Source: Firmicutes bacterium UBA5499
GTDB lineage: Bacteria > Bacillota > DTU084
DNA length: 8,747 nt
Reading direction: 5' to 3'
Assembly (NCBI GenBank): GCA_002426275.1
Contig: DIPB01000005.1
Span: forward strand, 2,931-11,677
Part shown: positions 1 to 6,669 of the stretch, in pieces
Position numbering within the stretch: the first letter of the stretch is position 1
Layout of the letters: the number at the start of each line of letters is the position of its first letter
Position numbers and translations under genes: made by a program
The notes under the pieces: generated by a model
Told to the model about the DNA's origin: nothing
The model's input: only the letters and a program-made list of their open reading frames with translations
Database searches by the model: none

Positions 1-2322
1 CCCTCCGCCCGCCACATCGAAGGCGGCGGGTCTGGAAAAGCCTCCCGCCACGCCCGAGGCGTAATGGGCCCGCACTCGCCAGTAAATTGTGCCGGGCGCA
101 AGCACCGTCCCTTCGCTCAAAGTGAATTGGGTCCCGGCGATCTCAGCTATTGCCGCCGCGTCGGAAAAATCTGCGCTTGGGGCGTATTCTAAAGTATAGG
201 AAGCGACAACATCGTCATAGTCCACAACCGGAGCGTCCCAGCTGAAGGAAACCGGTTGATTAGCCACCACATCGGGCAGCTGCGGCGAGACCGCCACCGG
301 CACTGCTGCAGCCAAAACTGTCTCAGTCAACTCCCCGCTGGCCTGCCAATTTCGCGCTTTATCCACGGAAAGCACATGATAATAATACGTTGCCCCGACC
401 GCCACCGCAGGATCCAAATGCTGAAAATTCTCCGCGCCGTTAGCCTGCACCTGAGCGATTTTCAGCTCCGCCAAGAGAGCCGGATCCGCTTCCAACATCG
501 TTTCCAGATCGGGGTACGATTGGCTGCTGCGCAAGATGTAGTATTCCTCCGGCAGATCTTCATCCCCAGCTGCAGGCAGCGGTCTCTGCCAGGTGAGGCG
601 GAGCGCGCCCCGAACGGCGGCGCTGATGCCCGCATTCAGCGGCGGATTAGGTTTCTCCAGGTCAGGCCGCGGCACTCCAGGCCCCACAACCGCGGATAGA
701 TTGTTGGTGTTGCCTGCGCGATCTTCGCATTTGACGGCGTAATAGTAACTTTCTCCAGGCACCACGTTCCGATCGCGCCAGGTGAACGCTTGCTTTGTGG
801 TATCTTCCAGAATCGTGGCCACAGGCGAACCGCTTCCTACCTGGCCGCTGTCTTGGGCCCGGTAAATCAAGTATTTGGCCGCGCGCTCCCCGTCGCTGGC
901 AGGCGCAGGCGGCAACCACGAAAGAATCAGATTCCCGCCCAGCGCATCCGAGAGCTCCGGCGCCTGCGGCAGCGGATTAGGCGGCACCAGATCGTTACAA
1001 GCCGCATTGGATTCATTTGGTGCAAAGAAATCGTTGATGCTTCTTATTTTATAATAAGCCAAAGTCCCAAGGCCCGGATTCTCGTCCAGCCAGATGTTGG
1101 CTCCGGTCACAGTAGCGATGAGGCTGCTGTCTGTGAGCGGGAAATCAGGCGCACTGCCGCGATGGATCTCATAGAGGCGGTTATGCTCCTGCGCCTGCCA
1201 GCTGAGGCTGATCTTGCCTTCTATGTTTTGGGCGGCGAGCGCTATGGGGACCTCAGGTACCAGGTCTGAGGCAGGATACAGAGCGATGCCGTCAAAGTAA
1301 ATTTTGCCTTCTCCTCTGTTGACATACAAATTGGGCATAATGTAAGCAATATTGCCGGGCAACTCTGTCGCTCTAAATGTGAATTGAAAATATTGCCAGT
1401 TATCTGAAGTGAAACCTATCTCTTTGCTCAAAAAAGCATAGTTGTTATCAGCTTTGCGGCAAATGAACTCGGCCACTGCTCTGGCGGTGGTCCCTGGGGC
1501 GCGTTTCGCCCACCCTGAATAGATCAGATCTTTATTGTATTGGCGCGGCGCCGGCACAAGCTCACCTGACACCAGTTTGATGGTAGTGGCAGAGTTCGTT
1601 ACCGCCAGCGAGCAGCTATGGCCGCTGAATTTCACCTCCTCGGTATCTCTGTACTTCACCGTATACGTACCATCTGCCCCTCCGCTCTTAAAAGAATACC
1701 ACCCGCTGCTGGAGTTCTCGAAATCTGGATCAGAGAGCAAGTTATGCCTTCCCACATCTGTACCCTGTCTCAGCGGGCCATAGGAACTGAGAGGCTGCTC
1801 CTTGACCAACATGTCAGGATCCGGATCACCCGCCGGGCCGGACACCGGCACCAATAAAAACCAATCCAAAAGGAGATTTCGATCTTCCTTGGTGGCAGAA
1901 TCATAAAAGTCATTTTTATAATTTAAGGTGAGCTGATAAGTGCCCGGCTCAAAATACGTGGCAATGCTGGCCAGCACTAAAAGATTAGGGTTATTGGAAT
2001 CGACATTCCAAGTGTAGTATTGGTAGAGTTGATCTGTCGCCTCCAAAAGAGGCCAAACCCCCTTTGCCGGTTGTCCAAACCCTCTGATCAATAGCTTGTA
2101 ATAACCCGCCTCTGGAATCTCCAATGACAACCTTACGGAGCCTGCACCCCAGAATGCCAGGAAACCGCCCAAATTATAGGCGCCGCCGGTTTGATCTAAA
2201 GATTGGTCTTCAGCCTCAAATAGCGCCCCTGGAGCGAGGACTGTCCTGGCCCAGGCTGTCTGGCCAGACACGCATAAAATTGATAACGCCACCATGAGCA
2301 TTAACAACCTATTCCTGTTCAT
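1..2322 (-). CDS. Secreted multimodular carbohydrate-binding protein with FN3 repeats (3' end outside window)
   Basis: My own reading of the minus strand from the ATG at 2322 is open for 774 codons to the window edge without a stop, so the protein is C-terminally incomplete here. Residues 1-25 form a signal peptide: Arg3 and Arg5, a hydrophobic stretch, and an Ala-Trp-Ala cleavage site before Arg26. Residues about 34-160 look like a CBM6/CBM35-type beta-sandwich, with FEAED near the start, a PEAGYYKL strand and a closing LLLDWFLLVP strand. Residues about 194-350 resemble a CBM4/9-type jelly roll, starting NLLSDPDFE...GW and ending KIYFDGIALYP. Four FN3-like repeats follow, at about 357-447, 449-552, 556-672 and 675-770, each with an LSW/LTW/FSW strand and a late YYY or IYWRVRA strand. 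No catalytic domain is visible. It probably binds polysaccharide outside the cell, next to the GH2 enzymes encoded upstream. A catalytic or surface-anchoring domain could lie beyond the window. The open frame is certain; the CBM family names are inferred from pattern. Confidence 0.9.
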   Translation of the reverse strand, partial: MNRNRLLMLMVALSILCVSGQTAWARTVLAPGALFEAEDQSLDQTGGAYNLGGFLAFWGAGSVRLSLEIPEAGYYKLLIRGFGQPAKGVWPLLEATDQLYQYYTWNVDSNNPNLLVLASIATYFEPGTYQLTLNYKNDFYDSATKEDRNLLLDWFLLVPVSGPAGDPDPDMLVKEQPLSSYGPLRQGTDVGRHNLLSDPDFENSSSGWYSFKSGGADGTYTVKYRDTEEVKFSGHSCSLAVTNSATTIKLVSGELVPAPRQYNKDLIYSGWAKRAPGTTARAVAEFICRKADNNYAFLSKEIGFTSDNWQYFQFTFRATELPGNIAYIMPNLYVNRGEGKIYFDGIALYPASDLVPEVPIALAAQNIEGKISLSWQAQEHNRLYEIHRGSAPDFPLTDSSLIATVTGANIWLDENPGLGTLAYYKIRSINDFFAPNESNAACNDLVPPNPLPQAPELSDALGGNLILSWLPPAPASDGERAAKYLIYRAQDSGQVGSGSPVATILEDTTKQAFTWRDRNVVPGESYYYAVKCEDRAGNTNNLSAVVGPGVPRPDLEKPNPPLNAGISAAVRGALRLTWQRPLPAAGDEDLPEEYYILRSSQSYPDLETMLEADPALLAELKIAQVQANGAENFQHLDPAVAVGATYYYHVLSVDKARNWQASGELTETVLAAAVPVAVSPQLPDVVANQPVSFSWDAPVVDYDDVVASYTLEYAPSADFSDAAAIAEIAGTQFTLSEGTVLAPGTIYWRVRAHYASGVAGGFSRPAAFDVAGGG

Positions 2323-2334
2323 CTGCTTAATTAG

Positions 2335-2342
2335 CCCCCTTT
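2335..2342 (-). promoter_or_regulatory. Weak, distant ribosome binding site of the CBM/FN3 gene
   Basis: The minus strand carries AAAGGGGG 12 nt before the ATG at 2322, which is farther than the usual 5-9 nt. The frame upstream of the ATG is closed by a TAA before any other ATG. The next in-frame Met codons (residues 8 and 10) would remove the Arg residues at the signal-peptide N-terminus. The ATG at 2322 therefore remains the best start despite the poor spacing. Confidence 0.45.
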
Positions 2343-2450
2343 CAGCAAGAAAAGCCAAACTTCCGCATCCGCTTTTTTAAGCTAACGATGAGAAACCGCA
2401 ATGAAGATAACTTCCCTCACTCTCCTTTTGTCGGATTTGGACAACCTGTT

Positions 2451-2475
2451 AACAGCTGCCTTCATTCAAGCTGTT
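2451..2475 (-). repeat. Inverted repeat downstream of the GH2 gene
   Basis: The minus strand reads AACAGCT, an 11-nt loop, then AGCTGTT, which is a perfect 7-bp stem. It begins 18 nt after the GH2 stop codon. Neither strand has a T-run directly after it, so it does not qualify as a standard intrinsic terminator. It could be a weak attenuating or mRNA-stabilising hairpin between the GH2 gene and the next gene. Confidence 0.4.
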
Positions 2476-2492
2476 CTTTAGCAAACGCCTTT

Positions 2493-4565
2493 TCACTCCA
2501 GCTTGAGCTCATCCAGATAGAAGATCAGCTGGGAACTGCCGGGATAATAAATGAAAAACTCGCCTCGCAGCTGTGACAACGGCCACTTTGCGGGATCAAA
2601 ACCTAAATCTTCTTTCAAGTTGAACCAGACTTTGCGCCAAGTGCCGGGTCTCGTCAAAAGGTAGGTATGCAATTTTCCTTGCCAATCATCTTTGGGCAAG
2701 ACTACGTTCAGCGTGCCGCTGCCCTCCGCCTTAAGCCAAAAGGTAAGGTAGTCATACTGCATTCCCGCTTTCAGCTGCTGCGTGTCAAAACGGACGAAAG
2801 TTACCGGCGTTCCGCCCTCCGTTTTGGGAGGCAGAGTTACCTTGAGCGCATAGTCTCCGGAGAAGACGTGTTCCGGTTCGCTCTGCCGGTACACTCTCTG
2901 GACAACCGGCGGTGCCCCTGTCCCGGGCGTATCGCAAAGGGTGCTCCACTTCTTCCCCGTTTCCTGATCGTCGATAAGCAGAGGACTCTCGTGCGCCCTC
3001 TCGCCGCTTACGGCAACCAGCATCAACACGGCCTGCCCGCTGGAAGTGAAGTCGATAGAGACGATTTTACTCTCGGGTCGTGGATTCTCCCAGCACAGGA
3101 GCCAGAGTCTCACTTTGTTCCCCTGCGGGTTTTCTCCGGTGAAGGCTGAAGCAGCCTGCGCTAACAGACCGTCATACTTCCAATCGCCGATATTGACGCC
3201 GGCAGAAAGCGGGATCTCGGCGCTGGTTCCGTCCTCATAATGGAGTAGATACTCGCCCGCATCCTCCCCCTGCTGCCAGGCCAAGGCGTGCAGGAAAAAG
3301 ATCCTGCTCAGAGATTCATTAACGGCGATTCCCTGGACTTTCTCCGGAAAATACTCCCGTCCCGGTCCGCGCAAAACGATACAGCTGCGGTCATTGTTGC
3401 CCGCCGGATCGATGATGGAAAACGGGACGCCCAAAAACTCCCGGCTGCCTAAGGGGATAATCCGCAAATCGTCGCTGCCCGCGTCTATCCAGCCGCCCAG
3501 CCCGTCGCCGGCCTGCCAGTCCGTGAAGCTGCGATTGGCAAAGGGAGCCAGGTCCAGCTGGACAATTCGCTCCGCTGCGACGGCATACTCTTGTCTGGGC
3601 AAAATCCACGGCCGGGTATAAGCAGAATGGCCGTCCCCCAAAAGATACCCAAGCGCGCTGCGCAAATACGTGGCCGCGGCGCTGTCCTCTTCCCACAATG
3701 TTGCGGCCAAAAGCTGACTTGTGAGAATCAGCCCCGAGCCGTAAGTTCCTTCGGCCACGGCAGTATAAACCCCAGTGCTGCCCAGGAAAGGGCCGCGCAC
3801 AGCCAAGGCGTTTTTATTGAAGGTGGTGGCGAATAAGACGGCATAGCCGCGCTGGGGATTCTGCCAGGTATCGAAATTGCTTTGCGTCAGCCCGCTGAAA
3901 GCCGGATGCGCTGGAATCGCCAAATCTACAAAGGTATTCTTTGCCTGAATTAGTCCTTGCCCCAGAGGGGTTAATCCTTCGTAATTCTGTTCCAGCTGCA
4001 GGTAACGGCCTCCTTCATGAATCCAGGTCAAAAGCGCCAGCATGTGATCCTGTTCTTCAAAATAGGCCACTGGCTCATCTGCAGGCGGCATGATCAAGAC
4101 GTCCATCTCAGCTAGTTCTTCAAGCCGGGAAATCTGCGTAAAGGTGATCCGGAGGCCATTTAAGATCTGACGGAGCTTAAGATCAGATTCCGTATTTGTC
4201 TGCCAAACCGCTACCCGCTTGCTTGTGGCAATCGCAGTTGTGCGAAGATCGTCACGCTGGATGAACAGATCATAAAAGTTGCGGCTGAGTTCTTTGCTGC
4301 CGCTTAAGACTTGCAGGCGCAGCTGATAATTGCCCGCCGGCAGCTGAGACGGGATGACGAGTTGAATTGAGCGCTCCCATTTTTCCCAGGCAGCCAAAGT
4401 GTCCAGGTTAAGGGTGCTGAGGTTGCGCTGCGAACCGTCCGGTCCCACTAAAGTGAGTTTCAACGCCAGATCTCGCAACAGCCGCGATTGGCTGTTTACC
4501 AAGTAAAGGTTTTGCTGATAGCTCCGGCCGCTGAAAAGATTAGTCAGGATCCTCCCGTCCGGCCA
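2493..4565 (-). repeat. Tandem-duplicated 3' gene segment, copy 2 (other copy 6670-8747)
   Basis: This segment encodes residues 689-1378 of the GH2 protein and is collinear with the whole visible part of the upstream paralog. Nearly invariant stretches include GGRYLQLEQNYxGLTP, IPAHPAFxGLxQ, ALAVRGPFLG, AVAEGTYG, TSQLLAA and LRGEFFIYY. Both copies end FYLDE followed by a short charged tail. The DNA has diverged well beyond a recent duplication, so this is an old paralogous pair and not a repeat prone to easy recombination. Confidence 0.85.
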
Positions 4566-6629
4566 GCGCAAGCCCACGAACAGCGGCTGATTCCACAGGG
4601 CGGCTGCGCTTGTGTCGCTGTCGTGAAACCAGGGAGCGAAGCCGCTGATGGCCTCCTGCTGGTAGCGGATAAATTCCATGGTCCGTTTGCCGTAATGATC
4701 CCGGCCAAACTGCAGTCCGCGTTCGGGATCCAAAGCCGCCGCGAGGCCGATGGTGCCTGCAAAGCCGATGCCCTGTGGCTCCGCCCAACTGGTTTGGTTT
4801 TCGGCATAGGCCGCATATTTGTCGATCTCGTTCAGCGTAAAGGAAGAATCGGATTTGCCGCCCCAGGAATAACCCACGCACTCCCAGATCACAAACGGCA
4901 TCCCAAGCTGGCCTCCGGCTCCGTACACCTCAAGATTGCTGTTTAAGGTTGTCTCAAAGTTCGTCTCCCAATTGGTCCATGCCGAGGCGCTGAGGCCAAG
5001 ATAGGTATGCAGATCCAAAAAATCCGTCTGCAGCTTTTCCCTGCCGTAGCTGCCAAGCCCGGCTACCCCGGAGAACGTGCAAAGGGGCCTGCCCGAGCGA
5101 TCCAGCTGGCGCACAAGCGCAGCTTGCTTATCCATTTGCCGGCAGACGTCCGGCTTATTGGCATGCTTTACTTCGTTGCCCAAGGACCACATAACGACCG
5201 CAGGATGGTTGTAATCGCGCCAGACCCATTCTTGGACCTCTCGCAGATTGTTTTCTTCAAAGGCGGCCTCGTCAAGCCAATCGGTGAAAGCCCAGGCCCA
5301 CTCGTTATAGATCATGATCCCAACCTCATCTGCCGCTTCCAAAGCGGCCGGAACGATGGGCATGTGCGGGTTGCGAACGATGGTATATCCTTGCCGCCGG
5401 AAATTCACCAGTTTAGCCGCGATTCTCTGTTTCTCAGTCTCCTGGTCCACGCCCACCCCGCCGTACCCCACAGCGGAAAGATTCTCCCCGAACAGATAAA
5501 CCCGCGTGCCGTTAAGATAAAAGGCATTGCCCTGAACTTTAAAATCCCGATAGCCAAAGCGCTCAACCTGCGCTGTGCGGACCTGTTTTTTATCGGCGTA
5601 AGCCAACGACAAGTAATATAACTGCGGGTGATCCGGAGTCCACAGCTGCGGCGACTCCAGGGGAAGCTCGAAATAACCGCTGTTGACTCCCGGCGCCAGG
5701 CAAACCTTAGCGATCCTCTTGTTGGCAATAATCTGTCCCTCTTGCCCTTTCATGGCGGAGACCACAGACGCATATAATTCCGCGGACTGCTCCTTGTCTG
5801 TGCCGTTTACCATCACCCAATCCACGCCGAGGGCCTGCCGCGCCAACAGCGGGGTCACAAGCACCCTTTGAAAGCGGACCCGTTCTTGATAACTGAGTCT
5901 CACGGACTGCCACAGTCCACCTTTAACGTTAGCGATGCTCCATTGGGAACCGTAAGCATGGGTAGCCGGCACATTAGAGCCCATGCGATTGCCGAAATCC
6001 GAGAATACCCGCAGCGCGATGACGTTCTCCCGTCCGAACTCCACAAAGTCCGTGATTTCCACATCCCAAGGCGTAAAATCTCCCCTGTGGCTGCCCACCT
6101 GCCTCCCGTTGACGAATAACAACGCCTCATAACCGATGACGCCAAAATGCAGGATCACGCTTTTTCCCCGCTTGTCTTCTGGAATGAGCAGAGACTTCCG
6201 GTACCATCCTTTCACGAACGGCGCCTGCGCTGTCCTGGCGCCGGGATATTTACGGTACCAGTCCAAAGGCACTGCGATGGTATCCCAGGCTGAATCGTTA
6301 TAACCCGGATTTTGATAGCCCTTGGCTAAATCCTCGTCAGAGGCGTAGGGGACAGCGCTGCCTGCCAGGCCCCCGATCTTCCACTGCCCGTCAAGGGAAA
6401 TGTCTTCCGCGAAATCGCCCAGGCCATATTGCAGGCCGCCCGGCAGCTCAACGCTAAGCTGACGCTTATCCGTCACCGGGCAAACATAGTCAGGAAGTTG
6501 CTTTTTAGGCGGATAAAATGGCGCAAGCTGCGCGCTCAGCGCCGGAGGCGAGACTGACGGCAGCGCCATGCCAAAAGCGCAAAAGAGCCCACTTAATAAA
6601 ACAAGCGTATACCGTTTACGGTCCTGCAT
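2493..6629 (-). CDS. Secreted multidomain glycoside hydrolase family 2 protein
   Basis: A complete 1378-residue protein, larger than the roughly 600-1050 residues usual for GH2. Residues 1-33 look like a signal peptide cleaved after Leu-Ser-Ala; Cys17 is not in a lipobox. Domains in order: GH2 sugar-binding jelly roll (about 75-250, ISLDGQW near its start), Ig-like domain (about 255-360), TIM barrel (about 365-665), beta-sandwich linker (about 690-795), amidotransferase/ThuA-like Rossmann domain (about 803-1000), jelly roll (about 1018-1205) and a C-terminal CBM-like jelly roll (about 1215-1378). The catalytic acid/base is predicted as Glu486 in WSLGNE. The nucleophile is predicted as Glu583 in PFVIWECVG. 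The IVRNPHMP strand (417-424) matches the GH2 VRxxHxP motif. It should be a retaining exo-beta-glycosidase (beta-galactosidase, beta-glucuronidase or related) acting outside the cytoplasm; the substrate is not deducible. It follows its paralog by 40 bp, and the start is fixed by a strong ribosome binding site. Confidence 0.95.
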   Translation of the reverse strand: MQDRKRYTLVLLSGLFCAFGMALPSVSPPALSAQLAPFYPPKKQLPDYVCPVTDKRQLSVELPGGLQYGLGDFAEDISLDGQWKIGGLAGSAVPYASDEDLAKGYQNPGYNDSAWDTIAVPLDWYRKYPGARTAQAPFVKGWYRKSLLIPEDKRGKSVILHFGVIGYEALLFVNGRQVGSHRGDFTPWDVEITDFVEFGRENVIALRVFSDFGNRMGSNVPATHAYGSQWSIANVKGGLWQSVRLSYQERVRFQRVLVTPLLARQALGVDWVMVNGTDKEQSAELYASVVSAMKGQEGQIIANKRIAKVCLAPGVNSGYFELPLESPQLWTPDHPQLYYLSLAYADKKQVRTAQVERFGYRDFKVQGNAFYLNGTRVYLFGENLSAVGYGGVGVDQETEKQRIAAKLVNFRRQGYTIVRNPHMPIVPAALEAADEVGIMIYNEWAWAFTDWLDEAAFEENNLREVQEWVWRDYNHPAVVMWSLGNEVKHANKPDVCRQMDKQAALVRQLDRSGRPLCTFSGVAGLGSYGREKLQTDFLDLHTYLGLSASAWTNWETNFETTLNSNLEVYGAGGQLGMPFVIWECVGYSWGGKSDSSFTLNEIDKYAAYAENQTSWAEPQGIGFAGTIGLAAALDPERGLQFGRDHYGKRTMEFIRYQQEAISGFAPWFHDSDTSAAALWNQPLFVGLRWPDGRILTNLFSGRSYQQNLYLVNSQSRLLRDLALKLTLVGPDGSQRNLSTLNLDTLAAWEKWERSIQLVIPSQLPAGNYQLRLQVLSGSKELSRNFYDLFIQRDDLRTTAIATSKRVAVWQTNTESDLKLRQILNGLRITFTQISRLEELAEMDVLIMPPADEPVAYFEEQDHMLALLTWIHEGGRYLQLEQNYEGLTPLGQGLIQAKNTFVDLAIPAHPAFSGLTQSNFDTWQNPQRGYAVLFATTFNKNALAVRGPFLGSTGVYTAVAEGTYGSGLILTSQLLAATLWEEDSAAATYLRSALGYLLGDGHSAYTRPWILPRQEYAVAAERIVQLDLAPFANRSFTDWQAGDGLGGWIDAGSDDLRIIPLGSREFLGVPFSIIDPAGNNDRSCIVLRGPGREYFPEKVQGIAVNESLSRIFFLHALAWQQGEDAGEYLLHYEDGTSAEIPLSAGVNIGDWKYDGLLAQAASAFTGENPQGNKVRLWLLCWENPRPESKIVSIDFTSSGQAVLMLVAVSGERAHESPLLIDDQETGKKWSTLCDTPGTGAPPVVQRVYRQSEPEHVFSGDYALKVTLPPKTEGGTPVTFVRFDTQQLKAGMQYDYLTFWLKAEGSGTLNVVLPKDDWQGKLHTYLLTRPGTWRKVWFNLKEDLGFDPAKWPLSQLRGEFFIYYPGSSQLIFYLDELKLE

Positions 6630-6634
6630 TTCAT

Positions 6635-6641
6635 CCCCTCC
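6635..6641 (-). promoter_or_regulatory. Strong ribosome binding site of the GH2 gene
   Basis: The minus strand reads GGAGGGG, then ATGAA, then the ATG at 6629, giving a near-optimal 5-nt spacing. An overlapping ATG (6634-6632) lies in another frame and is too close to the ribosome binding site to be used. This fixes the start of the signal-peptide-bearing GH2 protein. Confidence 0.8.
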
Positions 6642-6652
6642 TGACGGTCAGG
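6640..6652 (-). repeat. Palindrome overlapping the GH2 ribosome binding site
   Basis: The 13-base sequence CCTGACCGTCAGG on the minus strand has perfect 6-bp arms around one central base. It sits in the 40-bp gap between the two paralogs, and its last two bases are the first two of the GGAGGGG ribosome binding site. In RNA the central bases would have to open into a loop, so any hairpin would be short. It could equally be a small protein-binding site or chance. Confidence 0.35.
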
Positions 6653-6669
6653 CAGCGCATCGTTTCGCT

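Larger units (their letters stand above)
2323..2492. other. 170-bp intergenic gap, no clear promoter or terminator
   Basis: This is the only gap longer than 100 bp in the window. On the minus strand I looked for -35/-10 hexamer pairs with 16-18 nt spacing and found only poor matches, for example TATCTT without a good -35. One 7-bp inverted repeat (2451-2475) lies just after the GH2 stop codon but lacks a T-run. Read-through from the GH2 gene into the CBM/FN3 gene is therefore plausible, though a weak or non-sigma-A promoter cannot be excluded. Confidence 0.5.

Noticed and set aside
256..1269. Plus-strand open frames of 147 and 159 codons and a minus-strand 85-codon frame
   Set aside because: All overlap the CBM/FN3 gene, whose frame is continuously open and gives recognisable FN3 repeats. 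These are shadows.
2360..2440. Sigma-A-type promoter or catabolite-repression (cre) site in the gap
   Set aside because: The best -10-like match, TATCTT, has no acceptable -35 at 16-18 nt. The sequence TGAGAAACCGCA does not fit the cre spacing.
2451..2475. Intrinsic terminator after the GH2 gene
   Set aside because: The 7-bp stem has a long 11-nt loop, modest GC content and no following T-run on the minus strand.
2388..2576. A 62-codon plus-strand open frame starting in the intergenic gap
   Set aside because: It has no ribosome binding site, its second half is antisense to the conserved GH2 C-terminus, and its composition is not protein-like.
6577..6582. Lipobox at Cys17 of the GH2 signal peptide
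   Set aside because: The residues before Cys17 are Gly-Leu-Phe, which do not meet the lipobox pattern. A signal peptidase I site at Leu-Ser-Ala fits better.
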